Shown: positions 22,606 to 34,600 of the stretch, in pieces | How positions within the stretch are numbered: the first letter of the stretch is position 1 | Layout of the letters: each line of letters begins with the position of its first letter | From: Scolanthus callimorphus | Lineage: Eukaryota; Cnidaria; Anthozoa; Actiniaria; Edwardsiidae | DNA length: 64,000 nucleotides | Direction of reading: 5' to 3' | NCBI GenBank assembly: GCA_033964015.1 | Contig: CM066916.1 | Location: 12,750,501-12,814,500 of the forward strand | Notes under the pieces: generated by a model | Seen by the model: the letters and a program-made list of their open reading frames with translations, nothing else | Databases searched by the model: none | What the model was told of the DNA's origin: nothing | Program-made: the position numbers and the translations under genes

Positions 22606-25600
22606 ATGTCTTCAGTGCGAAAATTGTTGGCAGGCTTATCCATATGGATTCTTCTTTTTGCCGTTGTTGTTCCGAAACTGGTTTTGGTTGATACCGAGTT
22701 TTTGGAAAAGCACAAGGTTTGTGGAAAACTCTTGTTAGTGTAATATTTGTTGGCATAAGTTTAATACTAGCGCATTGATATAGTTACTTGCTCTTTATGC
22801 AATATATCTCAAGGAGCTGCAGGCAGCAACCTATCTAAAGCGCCGGGAAAATGGAAAAAGGACTACAAAAGATGTTATGGAGGTGAGCTTTCTTTTAGAG
22901 GTCCAAGAATCGCTCCGCGACATCAGTTGGCGCGAAACTAATTTATTTTGAATTACAAGGGAATTCAGTTGTTGTTACATCGAGTCTTATGATAGTAATT
23001 CACGAGCCTTAAGTACATACATTTCTCATTCATTTTACTGCTTTAAATACTTTGACAGCGCAATCAAAATGTTTTTCTTGCAATGACATATCGAGAATCC
23101 GAGTATTTTAGACTGGCCTTTGGCCGAAACGATGCATTATGCGGAAAATGTCATTTCAGCGGTGCTACTTAATCTTTATGTAGAACGAGGATAACGAAGA
23201 CGAAGACGAATTAGATGAATGGGAACATTTCCGTTGCAAATGCCCACTAGAAGTGAAGTGCTCATGTGATCAAACTCAAGCCATGATAGAGCTGGAAAAA
23301 CTGGAAGGCTTGATTCTATCTCAGGTATTCCTTTTGTGTCTACATGATATTAGCTTAAATGCATTTTAAATTTCACTATTCCGTACCTACAAACACAAAT
23401 GATGCAAACTGATAGAAAATGTAGCGAGTATTAAGACTGATACAACCTAACGATAGTTTCTCGCATGACATCAAACGAGGTGAAACTATCATTGCTGTGT
23501 TACTAACTCCTTGATTTTTATTGCAGGGTCACGAAACTGATAACGATGTAATCTACGACCCATACAGTTTTGAGGAAAACGACACGTTCTGGAGTGAAAA
23601 ATCTAGAGCTAGTAATGTAAGTTATTCATAAAATCGAGGCTGTGGGATAATTGTGCTTGAGGCTTTCGAGACGAGCTATTGTTATCAGCTACACTACAAA
23701 CCCACAATATAAGAAACTAAGTTTTTTTATGTTGGCCTTAAAAGTTTTCAATAATGTCTTTTGATGTATTTCTTTTAAGGTTCTTACAAAATGGGTACTT
23801 AACATTTTTATTTATTGCGGGATTTTAGTAACCTCTCGCACCCACAATCCGAGTCCACAATCCCAACCGAAGGCTTTAGAGTCCAGTTAACTCCTGTCGG
23901 CAGGAGGAACCCGAATCACGCAGCCCAAGAAACAATAATGAAATAAAACATTCATTGCATCGTGTATTTAAGGCACCCTTCTTTTTCTTTCTTTTTTTTT
24001 TCCTCACAGAAAGAAAATTTGAGTAGTACCAGTGATTCCACAAAGTGCGCGACCCCTGTTAAAGGTAGTATACTTGCTTATGGCAACTTGATTTTGATGA
24101 AAACAACAAACAGTCAAACTTCCACACGATAAGGTTCGCGATAAGCGAGAGAGACAGCGTTAAGATTCCGTAGTGTTGAAGTCGATATCCTTTCGTATGA
24201 CGGCCGACCGCTTTCGTATAGGGTGAAATGACATGTGACCCCATAACGACGACACCATGATTTTTCGCACAAACCCCAAACTGCTTCATATAATCACGCA
24301 CCACAGGAAACCCAGCAGATTAGTATGCTCGCAAGAAATACAACCGGTAATAAATTTTCTTTCGTGGTATAGATTGCAGGTCAGGACGAAGGAAACTTAA
24401 GGTCGACGATGATGTCATTTTAGCGGATATAGAGAGAGGGTGCTGCAAAGACGGTTGCATCAAGGGAATGCAGATTGGGTCTGTAATTTCCCGTAGGAAA
24501 CGCTTCCAGTCCAAGTGTGAAGCAGACCAGCGATCATTTATATTGCATGCCTTCGAGCACATGGACTGGCAGCCACGGGGTGGACGAGAACCGAGTAATA
24601 AGCGACACCACTTATTGGGATGCAAACTCTGTTACAAGGCGTGGTGCATTGTTTACGGTGTTAGTGAGGCAAGGTACGTATGTAACTTGTGTACCAAACC
24701 ACGATGTGTTATTGCGCTCATTATATTGAGTCACGAAGCAGAAAAGTTTTAACAGTGGCATCCTTAGCGAGCAGTTTTTTTATCGCCGAAATAGGTCACA
24801 ATTTTGGTTACTATTTTTTTAGGTACTTCGACCTACTTGGGAAACACAGAAGGGACGAAACAGCAGATGCTGTTAAGAGACAAAGAACACCAACATCTAC
24901 AGACGCATACATGATCGCCAAGCTGTGGTTCTTGAAGTTTTCAAGAATTGGAGACCGGATGCCCGATCAAGATAAGATCAACTTGCCATCTTGCCTAACA
25001 AAAAAGGCTGTATATAATTTGTATCGGGATCAGACAAGAGGAAGACCACAGCTTGGAAGAAGTCAGTTTGTGTATCGAATGTGGAAGGAAGAATTTCGGA
25101 ACGTGTTTATACCACGGGTAAGAATAAATATAAGAAAGAAGGACAATAAAGTACTATTTGTAGTCCTAAACCCAAACGATAATTGAAATGCTTGAACCGT
25201 CCCAGGCGCGATAACGAACCCGGGAAAGAGTGGAGCAACAGTTTGTGATGACTAATGTACTGATGATGATGAAGACAAATAACAAAAAAACACTGAAATA
25301 AATTGTTTGCAATCGTAACAAACAGAAAATAAATTGTTTGTAGAGAGGTTTTCAACTGTGACATCTCCGGCCATCTTGGGACACTAAATTTCAAAATTTC
25401 TCCCAGGGGCACATGCCCCCAGTCCCCCAAGGCCGAAACTTCATTTTCTCAACAACAAAAAAAGAAATCACGTTGCATTCATTTCAATAATATTTGAATA
25501 TTTCTTTGTTTGGGTTGCTTTCGTATTCATATATCCCTCGGTGCGTAGCAGAAAAACAAAGAAAGAATACTCATGGGAATGCCACGTGATCTGAAATGGG

Positions 25601-28600
25601 TAAACATTACGTCCAAGCCGAGGAGGTCTATTAATGAGTAGTTTCGTCATCATGACCAAGAACCATGAACGTGGTTCCTATCTATTCCCCTGAGCATGGG
25701 CTTCGCGCGCGTGCTGCCGGCGAAAATTGGGGATTTTGGGCTGGCGATTCAAGCAGACAATTTTTTATGATTCTTTCAGTTGCTTTGTGCCTGATACTCG
25801 CAGGCTTTCTAAATAAACGTTTTTGAAACCGCGTTTCAATAAAGTAAACAAATTATTAAAATAATAATTCCTTCAGAAAAGTAATGGTCCGTCCCTAACT
25901 GTCTATGATCTAGGACTTATTAACAGGGCCGAATCACAGTTTGTTTTTTAATCATTTCCCATCCCTGTCCGCATCCCTCAACTCGGGCGTACGTATGTGC
26001 TAAAGTAAATGTTCTCTTTTTAGCAAAGTCGATTTACGAAGTGTACCATCTGTGAGCGTCTGAAGCAAATGCTGCAAGATCCTTCTCTGCCGTTAGAAAA
26101 GAGAAAGCAATATGCTATGATGAGAAAGCTTCATCTAGAACAACAAATGTAGGTTTCAAACATTTAGCTCAATTATGCAATTATTTTTATTGGCCATCAT
26201 CAATTCTTGTTTCTGTATCTGGGTGTTGACAGATATGTTTGTTACTTCAGGGTAGAAAGAGAAAAGTATTATAAGCATGGAGCAAAAGCAAGGCTAGAGC
26301 CAGAAAAATATATATCTGTAATGATCGATGGCATGGACCAGGGGAAACATAACCTTCCTCACTTTAAAGTGACTACAAAGGTTAGTTAATCTCTGTAGAC
26401 TTCAGTAACTTCATTTCCTCTTTTTTGAGCGTTTTAAAAGTCATGATAACGAAACGACTCCAATGCAATGGAAAATACAAGTTATCGGGGACATAACCAC
26501 TGGTCCCTTCTTTCTTTTTATAGCATTATTACATTTATAATATTTTACAATATTTAGGAAAACGTATGACTCCAGAACCTGGGAGAAGTGACTAGGAAAA
26601 CGTATGACTCCAGAACCTGGGGGAAGTGACTCCTAAAGTTTTTGGGGTGGGGAATTGATCAGGCCATTTGCATAGCAACCTTTCTAGGGGATAAAATTCG
26701 AAAAATGCAAAATGTTTCCCATGCAGATAGGTGCCTCTCAAGGCTGGTTTCCATATAATCGCGCCGATCTCTTCAGTCTCGCCAGTCGCATGAAATATGA
26801 AACGATGAAACGCATGAAATATGAAACATTCATATTCTATGCGTTCAGTGAGATTTTATGGAAACATGAATCTCATGGATCGCGTGTGTCTATTTCATGC
26901 GATCGGCGAGACTGATGAGACCGAAAAGAATTCAGCAGAATTTATACACCTGGAGAACCTCACATGTTGATAAATCAAATCAATGTGTAGAAACATTGTA
27001 TCAACTGAGTTGTTAGAGTAAAATTTCATTAACGAGATTTTGCCACCCTTGTGTATATACCTAGAGCCTAGAAACACACCCTTGCCACCGGATTAACGAT
27101 TAGGTTTGATCAATTCTTTATATACAGGTTGACCAGTGTGCCACTCGTCTTAGAACGCATGTCACTGGAGTACTGACAAACATGCGTTCGAGTAGCTACC
27201 TTTTCGTAGATGCCCGTCAATGGCCACACGACTCCAATTTGACCATCAATGTCCTTCTACGAGTGCTTCTCGACATACAGACCAAGGTATTTGACTATAT
27301 TTGTTGACGGACTGATCAACACTTCAAAAGTATGTGCCGGAATTAACATAAATTATATGGCATGTATGGCAGTACTAAAAATGTTACATGGACATTTTTA
27401 AATTATAAATAACATAATGCCACAGTTGTCGTGCGAAGTTTTAAATCTTTGTTTTACAAACTGTTTTTCTGTTATTTTTCTTTTCATATAGACGGGCTCG
27501 CTTCCCCCAACCCTGTATATACAAATGGACAACTGCTACCGCGAGTGCAAGAATAAATATGTAATGGCCTTTCTTGCACTCTTGGTGGAAATTGGTTACT
27601 TCAGAAAGGTAGCTAAGGTTATTGTACAGGTGTTCTATATATTACTGTTCTGGCTATTATGGGATCGCAGTATGTAATATAAGTCCAATTAAACTTTAAA
27701 ATAGGGGACTTTTCCATGGCGGGGTCGATCAAATAACACAGACCTATAGGCTTATTAAAAATCTTGACGTGTTAATCGAACATAACCTTCAGAAAAAAAT
27801 TCTATCGAACCGAACAATCGGACTTGAAGGTGAACACCATCAATGACTAATCGGGAAGAAAGAACTGTAGAACGACTCACGTTTTTTTTAGAGACTATTT
27901 TCAAAGCGACTAAATCCATGCCCGCATTTTTTATTTCATTTTTCAGATCAAGTTGTCTTTCTTGATGGTGGGTCATACACACGAGGACATCGATCAGATG
28001 TTCTCGTGTATCTCCCGACAGTATTATATCCCGACTCTTGCTTACGATAAAAGATTGGGCTAAATCCGTGCGTTGGAGGATTAGAGAGTGTAAGCAAGGG
28101 TCAAGGACGTAAGGGCGGGCAGGGTGGGTTTTCTTTGGCCCTTACCCGCCAAAAGGCACTCTCACCCAAGTGGAGGTTGTTACCCTCCCTGCAACTTCGG
28201 CTGTGTTGAGAAGATGTGACCTATGTTATACTAGATAACATCTTTTCTAGTGCGCATGAGTCGGGACAGTATTATATCCCGACTCTTGCTTACGATAAAA
28301 GATTGGGCTAAATCCGTGCGTTGCGTACTCTATTACAGCGGGATATGTATTAGTCACTAGTGTTCCCCATCCTATTGTCATTCCAAAACCACTAAATTGC
28401 CCAATCCCAATCCCACTCCATTTGGCAGGGGGCAGTGATCAGGAGCATGTCCTATTTTCTAGGTGAGATTCGAACAGGTGACTCTTTCGCCGGTGAGCTC
28501 TGAGGGAATGCTGGCTCAAACCCGACTAACTGATTCAGTTCTTCAAAACGACCAGTTGTGTCGACAGATGCAGATGCCATATTTGCGGCAGCCGAATCAG

Positions 28601-31600
28601 GCTGGAGTGACTTGTGGAGCTGCATGTAATATTTTGCTATTGCCGAGGACTTCCAACCCACATGGTCCATAATATCATTGAGGGGGGTCCCCGTAAGCGC
28701 CAGTGTGATTGCACCCCCGCAACGAAAACTATAGAGGGTCTTGTTTGTTAGTCCTGCGGCGGCGAGATACTGCTTAAGTCTAGCCTCCGCAGCATCGGGG
28801 GTGAAGGGGTCGATAAGGACGGAATTTCCCCGAGTTGCCCTGAACAGGGGACCGTTTGTGATCGTTATTTTGATAGCGTGACAGATCGTGAAGTAGTCGT
28901 CCAAAGCTTTTACCGGGCATATAGTCTGATTTGGATGTCGTGCTATGGCGAATACATTGGAGTCGCCTGAGCGAAGAGTTTTTCCGAACACGTGATTAAA
29001 GAGCAGCCCTTTATCATTCGGAAAGCGAAGGATCTCGGAGGCTTTGATGTGTGCCAGATCGGAAGGGCGGTCACCGGAAAAGAAATGCAGGGTGAAATAA
29101 GCTAAGTCCCTTGAGTAGATGTAAAGATGAATGGCGTCGGTCTTAGGTAACCGTAGTTGGGCTTCAATGGTTTGGCATAGTAATATGAGGTCCCCAATGA
29201 AGATGGGCTCGGCCTGTTTTGGAAGGGCTCGGGCCTGTAGCTGTTCCTCTGTTAGTGCTTTAAGATATCGCTTGACAGCCGGGTGCGCCGCGGGATTAGG
29301 GACAAGTGCTGCCCAACTATTTGACTCCGACGTGGCCTCGATATGGTCTCGAATGATGGCGCGTATCTGACCAATGTATGAGTCCACCGTTTTGAAGGCC
29401 AGTCGTTTGGGACAATGACAATTCTTCCCGGTTGGGGCCTTCCTACCTTGGGTGGGACAGGAGTCTGCGTGGACCTGAGTCTTAGAATCCTTATCCTTCC
29501 AGATAAGAAAGTATATAATATCTCGAGGGGACACATCGAACAATGTTTTTGGGGCGAAAGGCGGTCCAGGAACGTCAGGAAGTCCGATTCCAAGGCACTC
29601 TTCTTCCGAATGTATTTTGACGAGGTAATGCGGAGTTCTAGTTCTCTACGCCTGTTCTCCAATGGTCCTGTATTCAAAGCGGATGAGGTAGCTGCCTTGC
29701 TCCTCACAGGACGGGCTGTTCCGCACGACTGGCAAAACACATAATGAATGTCGTTCTTAGCGAAGCATTCTGGACATTCGGTTTGGAGAACTTGTTTCCA
29801 TACAGAAACCGGTGCCTACGAGGGAAGACGCGGGATTAATAATGCCTTACGAACTTATCGAGGGGATAGGCGGAAAGCGGATAAGTTCCAGGGCAGAGGC
29901 AGCTGGCGGGGTTTTTCGAACCCTGTTGTTTTTGAAGGCCATAAGAGGGCGTGTGTATCTCCTTTCTCGGCTAGAAGGTATTGGGCTGTCGCGTGTTGGC
30001 GAATGATTGGCCACCAATAAGGGCGTGGTCTACAATCAGGGACCACAACAGTGGCTTTTGCCTTCGAAGTAATCAGGTACGTTACCACCGGACCAATCAG
30101 ATATATTGGAGGGAAGACGTACCCATTCTCCTGTCGTCCTGTCCGGTCGCGACATGGGTCCTGTGCAAAAACGTTCACGCCTGCCGTGTTAGGGGTGCGA
30201 AATGGCGTATAATGGCGCGCACATTGACTGTTCGAGTCCAACGCCATCAAGTCAACCGTGTGAGGACCTGCCCAATCCTCCAGGGAAGACCACAGCTGAG
30301 GCGACAGCATAGCATCTGCATCAGACCACTCGCGTGAGGGTTGGTCTGCCGGGTTTTTTGCGCTCGGTATCCAGTGGAGCGAAAGCGTTATATTACTGTG
30401 CATGGTAAACTCAAAGATCGCTTTGAGTGCAGCGTTGACGCCTTGGTTACGACATCCCTGTCGTGCCCAGGCGTGATATACTACCATGTTGTCCACATGA
30501 GCATCTACACGAGTATTCGTTACCTGCGAAGAGAAGGACTGTAGTGCGAATAGTAGGGCGTAAGCCTCCTTAGTAGCGATATCGCTAGAGCCCAAATTTT
30601 CCGCAAAATAGTCGCCCACTTTTTCCATGCCCTCGGAAAGCGTTAGCGTTGCCCCCCATCGAGATTGAGATGCATCAGATGCAAGAATCTCGATTACTTT
30701 ATGTTCCTCAGTGCGCCATGGGACGCACCCAGTCCAAGAGTCGACGAAACGCCAGTGGCGAATTTCGGTTGCGAGATCTCCCTCCATTTTGATTGCAGGG
30801 GATCCCTGTCGTTGGCATACTGAGATGGCATGCGCAACGGCTCGAGTATACAACTGAGCGGCCGGAACCATTAGTGTTAGAGAAATGCATTTCCTTGGAA
30901 CTTTTGTAGCATGTTTAATGTTGCATGTTTCTGTGAAAGCAATTCCTCACGCAGAGCTACAAATTTTGCTTTTTTGTCCTCTGGGATGGAGAACGTTTGA
31001 CGGACAGTGTCCACTAGATGCCCCAGGAATATCAATTGTTGAGAAGGGGTGGAGACGCACTTTGGATGTGCAGGAAATATCCGAGCTCTGTCAGCACGCT
31101 TGCGGCTACATAAAAAGCGCAAGCAGCCGCCTCCAAACTTGATGTGCGTCTCACCTGAGACCCCCACAACTCACCCAGATGTCGGTCATCGATATACTGA
31201 GAGCATGGGATACCGAACTCTCGCATTCTACTAGTGGCGACCGAACCGAGTGTTTGGTAAATATACGGGCTTTCACGCCAGCCCTGTGGAAGGGTGCGCC
31301 ATACCAACCACCAGCCCGCCCATTCTGCGCCCATGTAAGGCTGACTGTCTTCTGAAATCAAAAAGTGGTCGAAACCGGACTTATCATCCATTTTCGTGTG
31401 ATAGGAATCGCGTGAAAGGTAGCGAGGCAAGTTGATGACTTGATCTAAGGAGAATGGGCACTGGCGCATAAAACAATTGAGGTATTGCTGGTCATGAACT
31501 AGACGAGGTTTTTGGGGTTCTATACTGAATGGCATGACAATGGCTGGGGGAGGTGTTTACCCCACTCGACCCCAAACTTTGATTGCCCCCATGGTGATCT

Positions 31601-34600
31601 TTTCTCAATCTCCTGTGAGACTATGTCTTTGTAGAATTTGCATTTTGCATTGTTTCTGAAAATAGCATTAGGTGGAAACGAGTGGTCGTACTGCTTTTGT
31701 CTATAGCGCCCATGGAAAGGGGTGATGAACTGTTTTATATTCACCCCCTTAGTGATCCAGTCTAGAATGTCCTCTCTCTGGGGGTGACCCCGAGACATAC
31801 GTTCCCAGGCCGCCCTGTGGGAGTGCGGCTCTCCTGCTAAGAACGTGTTGGGATCTCGTACCCAGGCGTCTGTCGCTGCCGCAGGACACGTGCCGAGAGC
31901 GACTGCTTCTAAAGGCGGTGCCGTGGAAAAAGGAGTCGGTCCTCCCGTCCCCAGAGGCCATCTCATGAAAACGATTTTTCTTTTACGAAACTCAGCCTCT
32001 GCTTCCAATGGGTGGAATTCACAATCCATTTCCCACTGAGGAACCGATGCCGTCTAAAAAGGCAAGGGATAGAAAAAAAAGAACAACTGAAAGAATGTGA
32101 CTTACCCGGGGAGGGGAGGACCGACTCATCCCACGGCTTGAATACAAGCGCGCATTAAAGGTTTTTTCACCAGTCAGTGAGCAACCCTGGATGAGTCAAC
32201 CCGCAAGGTAAACTATGTAAAACTGTTATACTACCACCAACACTTGTTGACAGCTAATAGATTTTTATTGGAAAAAAAAAAGGGGGCGACCTCTTCTAAC
32301 ATATGTACGTTAACAACTTCTCTCAATGTGCACTTATAATAATATTGTACCCGGCGTGAAATTCATCAATGAAGGCACAATGAACGTGAAAACAGAACAC
32401 AGAAAACTAATAAACGCCGATACAAGTCGGACTAGAGTCTAGTCCAATTCTAGTTTTTTTTGGGTGTGGCTTGATAGTTCTCTCCGCGGCGTTTACTACA
32501 GTCGCGAGCGAGATGACCTGGCTCGTGGCAGGCGTAGCATCTCTGCTCGTAGTGCCCTTGACTTCGGGAGCGCCACCCGTAATCACGTCTCGGGTAGGGA
32601 GAGGGTCGGCCTCGGTCCGCGCGGAAGGAGGGCGCGCGCACGGATCTCTGTTCATATCTGCGCACAAGTTTATCAGCCTCGAGTTCGGCCTCAGTTGCCA
32701 ATCCGCCGAAAATCGCTGACCTGAGGTCAACCTGTTTTCCGGATTGCTTGGTGTAAGCGAGCCTGTCCCAGAGGGCCGCGAGTTTGGGGTAGTCCTTTTC
32801 GTTGGCGGCCTTCCCTTCTTCCATCACAGAGCGCAGCTTCTGTAACGCCACGCTATCGTTGAAGTCGATAGCATGACAGTAGGTCTTCAGTTCGTTGCGC
32901 AACGTTGTAAAACGCCGAGCGTGATCTGTGCCCTTTAAGTCAGCGAGCTCGGATTTCAAACCCTTAATAAGGCCCACCAGTTCCTGAAAAAACAAATACA
33001 CAGATACACGTGTCAAAACTCCTGTCGTGTTCGCCCTTTTTTGTAACGGAAGCCGTTCAAAGGCTAATGCAACACAGCAATCGACAAACTGAGATATAAT
33101 ATGGGCGCGCCCTTCTCTCATTTCGCGATAACCTCAATGTAATTAACATCTTACTCGTCGCTGACAACGGACAATTTGTGCTTTGAGAACCAGGATAAGG
33201 TTTCCGAACTCCCGAACATCGATATCATTCATTGAATTGTTAAGGTGCGAGCAACGTGTTCGTACGAAGAAAAGCCATCAAGTCACCGCAAACCGGGTGG
33301 TTCATTCACGAAAACAATATTTGTTATCGGTAAAAAAAAGGGGGACGGCAATGCCCATCCCGAGGCATGTATGATACAACGTACAGCAAAAACGAATTGT
33401 ACGAGAATTTTCGCCAATTTGTCGGCGATTATCCGGGCATTACCCTCCACGTTCAAAGGAGAGAGAACGTCTGTCCCGCCCTAACTTTATAAGAATGTAA
33501 CACAATACACCTATGTGAGGTTACGCTCACGTGGATTGAACTGTGAAACCTGTGATTAGTTTATTGTGTTGATCTATCAACTCTCACTACTAACATTTTC
33601 AACGCTGGGTAGGATAGTTACGCGGATAATTCCCAGCGGAAACGTTGTCCCACGTGTCAGTGCTCGCCACTGTATCGTGTTGTGCTCACTTTTAACCCTT
33701 TGACTCCAAAGATCTACATGACGCTTCTCCTTACTACAAAACAGTACCATTCCCTATACACTTGATGGGAGAATTTGGTGCTTTATATGTACCTTGTCAC
33801 TTATTAGATCATTCATGAAATTCTCCTCTCTTGTTTCCTTGACAATGTCTTGATATAGTTGGGAGAAGTTGAAGGGTGATCACCTCTGGGGCTTAAAGGG
33901 TTAATTAACCTTCGCGAGTCTCGCTAGAAATACGCGCTGAGTGCGCATTCAATAAGACCAGGGCCCAATCATTACCACCCTTTCAAACGGCACTCATTTT
34001 TCGCGTTTGCCTCACCCCCATATTGACAATGTCACCAGTATTATTGCGCTGGTCACGCACTCAAACATAAACCCACCAGTGTTTCGTGGTGGTCAGACTC
34101 ACGTAATACAAATGTATCTATGATCTCGCCCGTTTCCCTGGTGGTAGCATGCAAATTTCACATACTGTTGGAACGCTCTCTCGCCAGTTTATCGTGGTGG
34201 TCGCACATGCAATTTGCAGACAACTCTTGGGACACCCTCTCGCCAGTTTATCGTGTTGGGCGCACACGTAATATACAATATACACACATGTTCGTTTTCT
34301 ACAATCTCGCCAGTTTACCGTGGTGGTCGCACATTCAATTTGCGCAACTCTTGGAACACCCTCTCGCCAGTTTAGTGTGTTGGTCGCACATACATACAGA
34401 GATGCCCGTTTTCTAAGCTCGCCAGTTTTTCGTGGTGGTCGCACTCTAATGCCGGAGTTGCTCGCACCCGTTTAAGAATGCTAGTCGTACACTTATCAAA
34501 CACAATGAGATGAAATTAAAACACAAGGGAACTATTTATCCGGTGGACATTCACTATTCGTGTAACGAATAAAAATATTGCCCGCATTCCTAACATGCGA

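Noticed and set aside
34073..34445. CRISPR-like spaced repeats (CTCGCCAGTTTA...)
   Set aside because: The units are degenerate, unevenly spaced and lie in a retroelement intron of an animal genome. It is a minisatellite.
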